From positions 1-15,742 of the forward strand of contig JBBDYF010000230.1 of assembly GCA_040901775.1 (NCBI GenBank): a stretch of DNA of 15,742 bases, written 5' to 3'. The translations under genes and the position numbers were made by a program. Under the pieces are notes generated by a model, which was given only the letters and a program-made list of their open reading frames with translations, was not told the DNA's origin and did no database searches. The stretch comes from CAYLLN01 sp040901775 (GTDB lineage Bacteria; Planctomycetota; Planctomycetia; Pirellulales; Pirellulaceae). Of the stretch, positions 1-8,300 are shown piece after piece; position 1 is the stretch's first letter; each line of letters begins with the position of its first letter.

Positions 1-767
1 AGGGTGGAAACTGGCTCATAGTGCTGAATGTGCGTCTCGCGGACAGAAGGTTGGGAGGCGGGCAGGTCGTCGGACTGGATCTGTACGATTTGCGCCCGCA
101 GCGTAATGACTTGCGGATGCTGGTCCGTAAAACTGGCCAGCAGGCGAGAAAGCTCGATTCGCAGCGACTCCAGCCGCTCGACCCGTTGCTCGACGTGCTG
201 CTCCGTCTCGACAATCGGCTGCGGTGGCTGGAAAGCGGGAACCGCGGCAGGCGATTGGGCGGGGGGCATTCCGCGGGGAATTGCGGCGAGCTGCTTCTGC
301 CGCAGTTGCTCGACCCGGCTGCGAAGGGCGTCTTCGGCGTCGCGAGCCGTTTGCAGCTCAGCTTGCAAGCGGGCCAGCCGTGCCTGGCGGGCCCCCTCGC
401 GCCGCTCGACGACAAACTGATCGACAAACCGCTGGGCCACCCGGTCGATCGCCAATTGGGCTTCGGCGGCTCGCGGGGCAAGCTGCTGGATGAGGATTTC
501 GCAGCGGCCACCAGGATAGGTATCCAGCCGCACTTGCATGTCGCAAGCGGCCTCGGTAAGCCATTGGCGGGCGTCGGCCGGGGCAAATTCATCCCCCAGC
601 CGGCCGGCCACGCGGCTTTCGACCAAATATCCACGAAAGGGAATGCGCAGCACCGCCATTGCCACCAAGAACGCCGCGAGCGCGACGACCAGCGTGGCAT
701 AGCCGCGCTGAGCGACTGGCCGCGGGGGCGCGGAGGATAGCACAGAATTTGGCAAGGATGAGGACAT
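1..767 (-). CDS. Wzz/GumC-like membrane-anchored coiled-coil protein, C-terminus outside window
   Basis: About 255 residues are visible, starting at ATG 767 and running off the left edge. Residues 23-41 form one hydrophobic segment, so the protein is probably anchored in the inner membrane with a short cytoplasmic N-terminus. Residues 42-120 look like a compressed Wzz-type periplasmic region ending in an Ala-rich helix. Residues 120-162 and 188-231 are strongly heptad-like (coiled coil), separated by a Pro/Ala-rich hinge. The motif FTDQHPQVITLRAQI (213-227) is the signature seen in GumC/Wzz polysaccharide chain-length and export proteins. The role in polysaccharide assembly is inferred from that motif. 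A second membrane segment or a tyrosine-kinase domain would lie outside the window. No clear Shine-Dalgarno is seen. ATG 772 is in another frame, and upstream in-frame TTG 797 is a weak alternative start. The gene lies 160 bp downstream of the oxidoreductase gene on the same strand. Confidence 0.72.
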   Translation of the reverse strand, partial: MSSSLPNSVLSSAPPRPVAQRGYATLVVALAAFLVAMAVLRIPFRGYLVESRVAGRLGDEFAPADARQWLTEAACDMQVRLDTYPGGRCEILIQQLAPRAAEAQLAIDRVAQRFVDQFVVERREGARQARLARLQAELQTARDAEDALRSRVEQLRQKQLAAIPRGMPPAQSPAAVPAFQPPQPIVETEQHVEQRVERLESLRIELSRLLASFTDQHPQVITLRAQIVQIQSDDLPASQPSVRETHIQHYEPVST

Positions 768-927
768 TCCATGTCCGCGGGGGCCGGGGCGGCGCAAGTG
801 ACGGATAGCAAACGCGCACGCGCCAGCGCAATCGGGCGAAGCCGACAATCCATCAATATCTGCTATCGACTCGGGGGGCGAGCGGTCTTGAAGGGGACTG
901 ACAGCGGTTGTCGCCGGCTAGCTGATG
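768..927. other. Intergenic spacer, co-directional minus-strand genes
   Basis: This 160-bp gap lies between the oxidoreductase stop and the start of the coiled-coil protein. I see no promoter of recognisable sequence and no open frame that looks real. A weak imperfect inverted repeat (GGCTA at 916-920 with TAGCC at 936-940) spans the oxidoreductase stop codon and could slow transcription, but it lacks a T-tract. The gap is long enough to hold a separate promoter for the downstream gene. Confidence 0.35.
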
Positions 928-2004
928 TCAAGCTGTAGCCGCCGGCCCGATCCGGCAGTCGATCCTCCGCCCCTCGCGGCTGCTCTGGTAGATCGCGTCG
1001 ATCAGTTCCAGCGTGGCGAGCATTTCGCGCGGGCCGCAGCGCATGTCGCGGCGACCGGTGCGAATGCAGTCGAGCCAGTCGCCGATCAGGCGAAAGTTCC
1101 GCTGTCCCCCATAGCCGGATAGTGTGTCGGGGGGTGCCGTGAATACGTCTTCCATGGCGTGCCATTGCGGCTGCGGCCCGTGGATTTCGAGCACGCCGCT
1201 CGTGCCCGGGCGATTGGCGTCCCAGTGGACCCACCGCTCGCTGCCGCGGAGCGACCAGCGGCTTTCGCCCGCCCAGCGCGGCAGCCAGTAACCGCCGATA
1301 AAGGTAGCGATTCCGCCCCCTTCGAGATCGAGGATTGCCACGCCGCCGTCTTCCATTGCCGTGGGTGTCGCGCCGAACACTCCCGTGCGGGCGGTCACGC
1401 CCACGACAGCCCGCCCCGTCACATAAAACAACGTGTCGAGCCAGTGGCAGGCGAGCCAACTGAAGAAGCCGGCGCCGCTCTCCTGGGGATCGAATAGGTA
1501 ATGTTCGGGGCCGCGACGGGCGATGTCGCTGGTGACGAAGGTCATCTCGACGCTGATGAGCCGGCCGAGAGCGCCTTGCGACACCATTCGCTTCAGGCGG
1601 TTGGCGATGTCGTCGTACCGCCACATGTAGCCGGTCTGAAAGGCGATGCCCGCCTTCTCAACCGCTTCTAGCACGAGCCTCCCATCGGCCGCGCCGATTG
1701 CCACCGGCTTCTCGGCCAGCACATGTTTGCCCGCCTGGGCCAGTTCCATCATGGCCGCAGGACCCTCGCGATTCGACAGGCAGACGAGCGCCGCGTCGAA
1801 CGGGCCGCCGGCAATTAGTTCGGCGACCGTGTCGAACCGGGGAACTTCAGCGTATCGCTCTTCCAGGCTTGTCGTGCCGCCGCTAAACGAAGGGACGAAG
1901 GCGACAATTTCGATCTGCTCGGCAAAGTTGCCCAACATCTGCCGCCAATGCGCGCCGTGCGGATGATCGATGCCGAGAATGGCGAGGCGGAGGGGGGAGG
2001 GCAT
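928..2004 (-). CDS. Gfo/Idh/MocA family NAD(P)-dependent oxidoreductase
   Basis: This 358-aa protein is a normal length for the family. It has an N-terminal Rossmann fold (about 1-125) and a C-terminal alpha/beta domain. The first beta strand and loop read RLAILGIDHPHG instead of GxGxxG, a variant I associate with a planctomycete-rich subgroup. The cofactor-binding EKP motif is at 98-100 (HVLAEKPVA), followed by GYMWRYD (125-131). The substrate-site signature SWLACHWLD (182-190) supplies H187 and D190. Members oxidise or epimerise sugars and inositols using bound NAD(P). The substrate cannot be read from sequence. No signal peptide is seen. ATG 2004 fits the start of the first beta strand. 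It has no Shine-Dalgarno; a heptanucleotide repeat abuts it instead. It may be transcribed with the downstream Wzz/GumC-like gene. Confidence 0.93.
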   Translation of the reverse strand: MPSPLRLAILGIDHPHGAHWRQMLGNFAEQIEIVAFVPSFSGGTTSLEERYAEVPRFDTVAELIAGGPFDAALVCLSNREGPAAMMELAQAGKHVLAEKPVAIGAADGRLVLEAVEKAGIAFQTGYMWRYDDIANRLKRMVSQGALGRLISVEMTFVTSDIARRGPEHYLFDPQESGAGFFSWLACHWLDTLFYVTGRAVVGVTARTGVFGATPTAMEDGGVAILDLEGGGIATFIGGYWLPRWAGESRWSLRGSERWVHWDANRPGTSGVLEIHGPQPQWHAMEDVFTAPPDTLSGYGGQRNFRLIGDWLDCIRTGRRDMRCGPREMLATLELIDAIYQSSREGRRIDCRIGPAATA

Positions 2005-2024
2005 TTAGGATTTAGGATTTAGGA
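2004..2024. repeat. Three tandem copies of heptamer TTTAGGA at a start codon
   Basis: The plus strand carries TTTAGGA three times exactly (2004-2010, 2011-2017, 2018-2024). Read on the minus strand this is TCCTAAA x3, and the last A is the first base of the ATG of the oxidoreductase gene. The array therefore occupies the place of the ribosome-binding site. A change in copy number would alter the leader by 7 nt but not the coding frame. Confidence 0.9.
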
Positions 2025-2136
2025 TTTCAGACTGGGAGACTGCCCGCCTCCGCCATCTCGGCCAGGGCTGCTATCATACTGGAATATTGACCGAGAATCC
2101 TCTCTTCCATCAGTCGCCCCGCGCCGGAGCCCCGCC
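2025..2136. promoter_or_regulatory. Divergent intergenic region, promoters expected
   Basis: This spacer separates the minus-strand oxidoreductase gene from the plus-strand TPR gene, so it should carry promoters for both. It includes the most AT-rich stretch nearby (about 2071-2095). TTGACC at 2087-2092 resembles a -35 element, but I find no -10 hexamer at the right distance. GGAG at 2126-2129 is the Shine-Dalgarno site of the TPR gene. Confidence 0.35.
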
Positions 2137-2475
2137 ATGCCAACCGTTCACGAACAATACAAGCAACACGAACAGCTCAAGCGCGACGGCAAACTGGCAG
2201 AGGCGGCCGCCGCCTTGGAAGAGGGGCTGAAGCTCGACGACAAGCACGTCCTGTCGCACATTGCTTTGGCGGTCGTCTATGGAAAGCTGGCCAAGCACGA
2301 CTTGGCGGTGCAGCATGCCGAGACGGCGGTGCAGATCGAGCCGACCGACACCTTCAACTGGACCGCCCTCAGCACGACCTACCAGCGGGCCTTCGAGGGG
2401 ACGCAGGACCGGCAATACATCTATCGGGCGGAAGACGCCAAGGCCCGCGCCGCGCAGGTGCAGTTCCAGCGGTAG
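2137..2475 (+). CDS. Small tetratricopeptide-repeat (TPR) protein
   Basis: The protein has 112 aa and no signal peptide or membrane segment, so it is probably cytoplasmic. Residues 4-73 contain two helical-hairpin repeats with TPR spacing (GKLAEAAAALEEGLKLDD, then a repeat ending AETAVQIEPTD); the C-terminal 35 residues are helical and charged. TPR units bind partner proteins, so an adaptor role is inferred and the partner is unknown. GGAG at 2126-2129, 7 nt before the ATG, supports this start. It is probably transcribed together with, or just ahead of, the small gene at 2553, with a hairpin in the 77-bp gap. Confidence 0.85.
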   Translation: MPTVHEQYKQHEQLKRDGKLAEAAAALEEGLKLDDKHVLSHIALAVVYGKLAKHDLAVQHAETAVQIEPTDTFNWTALSTTYQRAFEGTQDRQYIYRAEDAKARAAQVQFQR

Positions 2476-2508
2476 GTCCCGTGTTCTAAATAATCGCTTT
2501 CCCATAGC

Positions 2509-2528
2509 CGGGACCAAACCTGGTCCCG
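2509..2528 (+). terminator. Hairpin after the TPR gene
   Basis: CGGGACCA (2509-2516) and TGGTCCCG (2521-2528) form a perfect 8-bp stem with loop AACC, 33 nt after the TPR stop codon. No T-tract follows, so it would be a weak intrinsic terminator, an mRNA 3'-end stabiliser or an attenuator before the next gene. Confidence 0.5.
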
Positions 2529-2552
2529 AAAGCTTAAAGTCACGCCCAGCCA

Positions 2553-2828
2553 ATGAGTGACGAGACCTGGAAGCTGGTGACGGAGTACCCGGTTAATCAA
2601 TACCGGTGTGGCGTTCGCGCCGGAGACAGAGTCCGTTTGCGGGCCGATATCGTTGTTCGCTATCCAGACGAAACGCCCACCGGCGAATTATGGCGCGCCG
2701 GCGAAGTCTGGACGGTACTTCCAGGCGATTTGGAAGTGCCGCCCGCGGTTTGGTTGCGGCAGGCCAACGGTGAGCGATGTACTTGGAGCGACGACCACGA
2801 CTTTCTGCGAACCTTCGAGATTCTGTAG
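2553..2828 (+). CDS. Small conserved-looking protein of unknown function, possible SH3-like barrel
   Basis: I do not recognise the family. The 91-aa protein has no signal peptide or hydrophobic segment. It is rich in alternating beta-type residues with a Gly/Asp turn (AGDRVRLRADIVV, about 23-35), then WRAGEVWTVLPG (47-58) and a Trp/Asp-rich C-terminus (CTWSDDHDF). This pattern is typical of small SH3- or KOW-like barrels. The composition and the absence of alternative frames with better character favour a real gene. The ATG at 2553 has no obvious Shine-Dalgarno. It lies 77 bp after the TPR gene on the same strand and converges on the KaiC-like gene, separated by a strong hairpin. Confidence 0.62.
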   Translation: MSDETWKLVTEYPVNQYRCGVRAGDRVRLRADIVVRYPDETPTGELWRAGEVWTVLPGDLEVPPAVWLRQANGERCTWSDDHDFLRTFEIL

Positions 2829-2864
2829 CCGGTTGGTTCACCCTGGCATCGCACCGGGCAGACC

Positions 2865-2886
2865 CCGGAAGCAAGTTTGCTTCCGG
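2865..2886. terminator. Bidirectional hairpin between convergent genes
   Basis: CCGGAAGCAA (2865-2874) and TTGCTTCCGG (2877-2886) are exact reverse complements separated by 2 nt, giving about a 9-bp stem with a 4-nt loop. It fills the gap between the 91-aa gene ending at 2828 and the KaiC-like gene ending at 2887, so it can serve both strands. There is no long T-run on either side. Confidence 0.6.
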
Positions 2887-3768
2887 CTATTGAATCCTTA
2901 ATCCCCGCTCATCAATCCCGTACGGCACGATTCGCTCGTCGCAAGCGCTGCCGCGGTGCTTGGCGATGTAGAGCCCCCGGCCGATGCGATCGCCCGTGCG
3001 GACTTTGCCCATCAAGAGCAGCGTGTTGGCGTTGGCGAGCAAGTCTCCTTCGTCGAGCCGCCGGCTGAGCAGGTCGTCGAGCAGCGTCTCGTGCGACGTA
3101 TAGAGCAGCAGGCAGCCTATCGCGGCCGGATCGTAGGTGTGGGCGGCCGCCTCGTCGGCGTGGCGGCGATACGCCTCGCGCAACAGGTCGCGGGCGACCC
3201 ACTCCGGGTCTTTGCGGAGCACCTGGTGATAGACGTATTCCAGCAGGTTGAACTGGATCGAGTCGCTGGGCCGGTCGGTCGGCTCGATGCCGTCCATCAC
3301 CACCCGCCGCACCCCGCGAGTGAAATTGCCGTACAAAAAGGCGATTGCTGCCCGCAGCCGAGCGTTCAACTCGGCTTGCCAGTTGCGCCAATCGTCCCAG
3401 TCGAGATCGCGGCGAGTCACGCGGCGGCCGCGATAATCGAACAGGTGCAGGTAGTCGTGGAGGATGACGTTGTTCTGTTCCGCGAAAAACTGCTCGACAT
3501 CGATCTGTTTTTCAGCGTCCTGGGGGGACAGATCCCAGCCGAACATTCGCCGGGCATACTCGGCATGGCTTTGCGAATCGCCGCGGGCCGAGCAGTCGAA
3601 GACGACGCCCCGCCGCCCCTCTTGCGCTGCCCCGGCGTGCGCGTATTGCAGCCCCAACTGCGTCTTGCCGATGCCCGTGGCGCCGACCACGACCGTCAGC
3701 GTGCCGGGAATGAGACCGCCGCCGAGCAGCGCATCCAAGCCGGGCACTCCGGTCGATTGACGCGCCAT
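2887..3768 (-). CDS. KaiC/RAD55-like RecA-superfamily ATPase
   Basis: From ATG 3768 the product is 293 aa, a single RecA-fold unit of the KaiC/RAD55 type. It opens with STGVPGLDALLGGGLIPG (5-22), a hallmark of the family, followed by Walker A GATGIGKT (29-36). A Walker B-like strand is RRVVMDGIEP. The C-terminal block GLYIAKHRGSACDE resembles the family's final strand region (K-R-G-S). Members are ATP-driven regulators or recombination-related proteins; the partner here is unknown. The chosen start has GGAGGAG just upstream (3771-3777). An upstream in-frame ATG at 3783 overlaps the stop of the PqaA-like gene as ATGA and would add MSGGE. Both starts imply translational coupling with that gene. 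Longer upstream extensions only read through the neighbour in another frame. No signal peptide is seen. Confidence 0.86.
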   Translation of the reverse strand: MARQSTGVPGLDALLGGGLIPGTLTVVVGATGIGKTQLGLQYAHAGAAQEGRRGVVFDCSARGDSQSHAEYARRMFGWDLSPQDAEKQIDVEQFFAEQNNVILHDYLHLFDYRGRRVTRRDLDWDDWRNWQAELNARLRAAIAFLYGNFTRGVRRVVMDGIEPTDRPSDSIQFNLLEYVYHQVLRKDPEWVARDLLREAYRRHADEAAAHTYDPAAIGCLLLYTSHETLLDDLLSRRLDEGDLLANANTLLLMGKVRTGDRIGRGLYIAKHRGSACDERIVPYGIDERGLRIQ

Positions 3769-3770
3769 TT

Positions 3771-3777
3771 CTCCTCC
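3771..3777 (-). promoter_or_regulatory. Shine-Dalgarno site GGAGGAG that favours the internal start
   Basis: On the minus strand GGAGGAG lies 2 nt before ATG 3768 (4 nt measured from GGAGG). It is downstream of the alternative ATG 3783, so it can only serve the later start. The spacing is short but the match is one of the strongest in the window. It lies close to the stop codon of the preceding gene, as expected for coupled translation. Confidence 0.6.
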
Positions 3778-3779
3778 GC

Positions 3780-5138
3780 TCATCGCCCCCCCGCCGCGGC
3801 AGCGATTTCGGGCACGATGCGAACATTGGTCGAAAGCGAAAACTCGTTTTCGGTCCCTTCGTGAAAGACCGCTTCGCCCAGGATGGCCGCGTACCCTTCG
3901 CTCGGGGTCGCCAGGCCATGCGTAAACGAATCCCCTTTCACGGCCGCGTCGGTAGCGGTCCACTCGGATTGCCGGAAATCGCGCGATGCCGACTTGGCGG
4001 TCCACATTCGCACTCGGCTGGGGCGCAGGTCGGCCGAAACATTGAGCACCGCTCCGGTTTCATCCCCGCTATAGGCCCAGTTCAGCTTCGGCAATGGCTT
4101 GCCGGTGATGATCCGCTGATGAAGGGCGTTGAGCCCCGCCAGCACCCGCGAGCGATCGGGCAAGCCGTGGCCGTTGTTGGGGACGTAGATCAGGTACTTC
4201 TCGCCGACCAGATCGTCCCAGTACAGATTGCAGGCGTCGAGCGGCCAGTAGGCGTCGTTGGTGCCCAGGATCACCAGCTTGGGCTGCGTGAGCCGGGCTC
4301 GATATTCCCACGGATCGACGATCTGCCGCAGGGCCAGTCCGCGGGGGGTGTCGATCTGCTTGTCGAGCCCTTCGTAGTCGTTGATCTGTTCCGACGCCTT
4401 GCCGTCGAACGAGGCTTTCTGCAGTTGCATGTGCTCCGACATGTTGAGCATGTCGATTACCATCGGAGCGATTGCAACCGCCCGGGGATCCACCGCGCCG
4501 GTCAGCCAGGTGGTCCAGCCCCGCTTGCTGGCCCCGGTGATCGTGAAGGTTTCGAGGTCGAGGTTCCATTCTTTTTTAACCGCTGCCTGAGTCGCGTCCA
4601 TGCCGCGAACGGCGCTTTTGACCATCGGCGCGAGCAGCGGCCAGGTGGGGTCGCCCGTGTCCATGAACTCACGAAAGGTGAGCGCGATGATCTCGTCCTC
4701 GCGTCGGCCATCGAACATCGGCTGCTGCGGCACGTGCAGCAAAATGGCAACCGGCGTTTGCAGTTGCTCGGCGGCGGCGGCGAACAGGATCGCCTCGCCC
4801 GGCAGCTTGATCTGTGTTTTGGGACCGGCCAGTTCCGGCTTCCAGTTGCCGCCGGCGATCATCAGCATGGCATGTTTGACGCCTGGCCGGGTGCGGGCCG
4901 GCTTGATGATGAAGAGCTGGTGCTTCCAGGTAATTCCCCGCCAGGTTTGCGAGGTGAGCGTCAGTTCGACATACTTGCAGGTCGCCACCGACCCTTCGCT
5001 CCGTTTGACCCAGGCGTAGCTGTCGTCCTTGGCGGCCACGTAGTCGGCGAGCGGGCCAGAGAGGGCTTCGCGAGCGAAGGATGCAAGTGGGGCAATGGCG
5101 AGCAGCAGTCCCAGCAGGCAGGCAAACAAGCGTGGCAT
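3780..5138 (-). CDS. Exported PhoPQ-activated pathogenicity-related (PqaA-type) alpha/beta hydrolase
   Basis: The protein has 452 aa with a signal peptide at 1-22 (Leu-rich core, cleavage near SFA-RE). It matches the PhoPQ-activated pathogenicity-related family (Pfam PhoPQ_related) in length and landmarks: DDSYAWV near the N-terminus, IAGGNWKP, HVPQQPMFDGRREDEI, and an alpha/beta-hydrolase core. The nucleophile elbow is TGASKRGW with S204. The likely acid is D295 in LGTNDAYWP and the likely base is H324 in NNGHGL. The family was named for regulation by PhoP/PhoQ in Salmonella; the natural substrate is unsettled, so only a serine-hydrolase role outside the cytoplasm is inferred. AGGA 7 nt before the ATG supports the start. 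Its stop TGA overlaps a possible start of the KaiC-like gene. Confidence 0.92.
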   Translation of the reverse strand: MPRLFACLLGLLLAIAPLASFAREALSGPLADYVAAKDDSYAWVKRSEGSVATCKYVELTLTSQTWRGITWKHQLFIIKPARTRPGVKHAMLMIAGGNWKPELAGPKTQIKLPGEAILFAAAAEQLQTPVAILLHVPQQPMFDGRREDEIIALTFREFMDTGDPTWPLLAPMVKSAVRGMDATQAAVKKEWNLDLETFTITGASKRGWTTWLTGAVDPRAVAIAPMVIDMLNMSEHMQLQKASFDGKASEQINDYEGLDKQIDTPRGLALRQIVDPWEYRARLTQPKLVILGTNDAYWPLDACNLYWDDLVGEKYLIYVPNNGHGLPDRSRVLAGLNALHQRIITGKPLPKLNWAYSGDETGAVLNVSADLRPSRVRMWTAKSASRDFRQSEWTATDAAVKGDSFTHGLATPSEGYAAILGEAVFHEGTENEFSLSTNVRIVPEIAAAAGGR

Positions 5139-5331
5139 GGAATCATCCTGAAAATGAGCGGACTGCGGCGAAACACGACGCCCGTGTGGCTGCGACTATC
5201 CTACTCGACGGTTGCATCACAGGGTACATCAGCCGTCCAAATCGTCCCAGAAAGCCCATGAAACCGGCCCCGCCGCATGGTAGAGTAGTTCCGCCCTCGC
5301 GAACCCACGCACGATCTCCGACCAGCATCCC
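5139..5331. promoter_or_regulatory. Divergent promoter region, hydrolase versus amidohydrolases
   Basis: This 193-bp spacer separates the minus-strand PqaA-like gene from the plus-strand amidohydrolase gene, so promoters for both must lie here or just inside the genes. I do not see hexamers at standard spacing that I would trust. The AGGA Shine-Dalgarno of the minus-strand gene is in its first 15 bases. No clear ribosome-binding site precedes the plus-strand ATG at 5332. Confidence 0.4.
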
Positions 5332-8300
5332 ATGACAACGATGCCCACCCGCCCCTCTGCCGCGTTGCGACTTGCCGCTTTAGGACTGCTCACGTTATTT
5401 AGCGCGCACACACCGGCCGCGCCTCCCAGCACCGCCCCAGTAAATGGTCTGCGCGAGAACACACCCGCCGTCTATGCGATCACCAACCTGCGGATCGTTA
5501 CCGAACCGGGAAAGGTAATCGACAAGGGGACGATCGTCTTGCGCGACGGCGTGATCGAAGCGGTGGGGGCCGAGGTCGAAGCCCCGGCCGATGCCCGCAC
5601 GATCGACCTGGCCGGCAAAACGGCCTACGCCGGACTGATCGACGCCTTCAGCGAGATCCCAATTTCCGCCAACACGCGGCTGCACGGCTCGGCCCACTGG
5701 AACCCGCAGGTCACTCCCCAGTTGGACGTAGCCCAGCACTACGTCCCCAACGAAACCCTAAACGGCAAGCTCCGCCGGCAGGGAATCGCGGCCCGGCTGG
5801 TTGCTCCCGAAACGCGGATCATCAAGGGGCAGAGTATCGTCGTTTCGACAGGCTCGATCGACAACGCGCGGGCCATTCTGAAAAGCAGTGTGGCCCAGCA
5901 CTTCCGGATGACGGTCGGCTTTGGCGGCAGCCGCGAGGATTATCCGAACTCGCCCATGGGGGCGGTCGCCTTGGCGCGGCAGACGCTGCTCGACGCCGAT
6001 TGGTACGGCAAGGCCTGGGCCGCCTGGAAAGGAAACGCCCAGTTGGAGCGGCCGGAACGGAACGACGCCCTGGAGGCCTTGGCCAAGTGCCTCGGCGGCA
6101 ACCAGCCGGTGGTGATCGACGCCGCGAACGAGCAGTTCTTCCTGCGGGCCGACCGGTTCGCCCGCGAATTCGGCCTTTCCGCGATCATCCTTGGGTCGGG
6201 CCGCGAGTACCGCCGGCTCGACGAAATCCGGGCGACGGGCCGAGCCGTCATCGTGCCGGTTAACTTTCCGCAGGCCCCCAGCGTGGGGTCGGTCGAAGCG
6301 GCACTCGATGTGTCGCTCGAACAATTGATGCACTGGGATCACGCGCCGGAAAATGCCGGCCGCCTGCACGCCGCTGGGGTCGCCATCGCCCTGACGAGCC
6401 ACGGGCTCAAAGACCCGGCGACGTTTCTCACCGAGGTTCGCCGCGCGGTCGAGCGCGGCCTGAACGCCGACGGCGCGCTCAAGGCATTGACCGTTACACC
6501 CGCCGACCTGCTCGGCCTGAGCGAGCGGCTGGGCAAGATCGCTCCCGGCATGGGTGCCAACCTGGTGATTGCCGACGGCGACCTGTTCGCTAAGAAAACC
6601 AAAGTCCTGGAAAGCTGGATCGACGGCAAGCGATTTGAATTCGACAAGCCGCCGAGCAACGACGTGCGCGGCACATGGCAATTGGAACTGACTGGGCCGG
6701 ACGATCGGATCCTGCGGCTCTCGCTCAAACTCTCGGGCAAGGCCGACGATCCGACGGGAACACTCAGTAAGACAGCCGCCGAGGGGGAGACGGCAGAGGA
6801 AGTCAAATTGGCCGATGTCGCCCTGAACGACGGGCTGCTCGGTTTTCGCTTCGAGGGTAAATCGTTAGGCAAGGAGGGCCCCGCGCGGGGCTCGGCCACG
6901 ATTACTCGCAATGCGGACGGGAAGCTCTCGCTCTTGGGAACGGTCGTCTGGGCCGATGGTGCCAGCGATAAGCTGACGGGAGTGCGGACGGAGGAGCCGT
7001 CGGAGAAAGAGAAAAAGGAAGCCGAGCAGAAGGCTAAAGAGGAAGAGAAAGAGGAACAGAAGGAAACGAAGGGGGAAGATAAGGAGGAAGAGGATGAGGA
7101 TAAGAAAGACGAGAAGAAAGAAGATAAACCCGAAACTCCCGCTTTGTACCCGGTGAACTTTCCGCTGGGAGACTTTGGCCGGAGCGAGGCCCCGGAGCAG
7201 CCCAAGCTGCTGGCGATCACCAACGCCACGCTTTGGACGTGTGGACCGGCGGGCACCATCGAAGGGGCGACGCTCGTCATCGGCGAAGGCAAGATCATCG
7301 CCGCCGGCAAGGACGTGCCGGTTCCCGACGGGGCCACGGTGATCGACGCGGCGGGCAGGCACCTTTCGCCAGGCATCATCGACTGCCATTCGCACATGGC
7401 GACCGACGGCGGCGTAAACGAGAGCAGCCAGGCGATCACGTCGGAGGTGCGAATCGGCGACTTCATCGACGCCAACGACATCTCGATCTATCGGCAACTG
7501 GCGGGAGGAGTCACCTCGGCGAATATCCTGCACGGTTCGGCCAATCCGATCGGCGGCCAAAACCAGGTCATTAAGCTCCGCTGGGGGGCGACCGGCGAAG
7601 CGCTGAAATTCAAAGAGGCCCCGGCCGGAATCAAGTTTGCTCTGGGCGAGAACGTCAAGCAGAGCAATTGGGGCGAGCGGTTCACCACCCGTTATCCGCA
7701 AACGCGGATGGGGGTCGAGCAGATTATGCGCGACGCCTTTGTCGCCGCCGGCGACTATCAAAAGTCGTGGGACCGCTGGGCCGAGAATCACGAGGGGCTG
7801 CCTCCGCGCCGCGATCTGGAACTGGAAGCCCTGGCCGAGGTGGTGTTCGGCAAGCGGTGGATTCATTGCCACAGCTACCGGCAGGACGAAATCCTGGCCC
7901 TGATTCGCGTCTGCGACGACTACAAAATCACCATCGGCTCGCTCCAGCACATTTTGGAAGGGTACAAAGTGGCCGACGTGATCGCCAAGCACGGGGCGAC
8001 CGGCTCGTCGTTCTCAGACTGGTGGGCCTACAAGTACGAAGTGATCGACGCCATTCCTTACAACGGCGCGTTGATGCACCGGATGGGGATCATCGTCTCG
8101 TTCAATTCAGACGACGCCGAACTGGCCCGCCACCTGAACCACGAGGCGGCCAAGGCGATGAAATATGGCGGCGTGCCCGAGCAAGAAGCGCTGAAGTTCG
8201 TCACGCTCAATCCGGCGAAGCAGTTGCGGATCGACCGCTGGGTCGGCTCGCTCGAAGCGGGCAAACAGGCCGATTTCGTCGTCTGGAATGGGCCGCCGCT

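Noticed and set aside
21..740. 239-residue plus-strand frame at the left edge
   Set aside because: The minus strand encodes a coherent protein with one membrane segment, coiled coils and the GumC HP motif. The plus-strand product is Arg/Gln/Leu-rich shadow sequence.
2865..2886. Part of a CRISPR-like or transposon terminal repeat
   Set aside because: It is a single perfect inverted repeat between convergent genes with no further copies nearby, no target duplication and no transposase; a terminator-like hairpin explains it.
3769..4005. N-terminal extension of the KaiC-like ATPase to ATG 4005
   Set aside because: The extra residues read the end of the PqaA-like gene in another frame and are Arg-rich without structure. 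The family signature begins right after the start at 3768.
5200..5260. Sigma70-type promoter candidate starting at TTGCAT 5212
   Set aside because: No matching -10 hexamer occurs at 16-18 nt, so the call would be guesswork.
3861..5261. 466-residue plus-strand frame
   Set aside because: It is antisense to the PqaA-like hydrolase, whose catalytic motifs and signal peptide are clear. The open frame is a by-product of GC-rich codon bias.
5865..7992. Minus-strand frames across the large amidohydrolase, including a Ser-rich and a Phe/Leu-rich product
   Set aside because: The Ser-rich and Phe/Leu-rich stretches are the reverse complement of the purine tract encoding the Glu/Lys linker, not a membrane protein.
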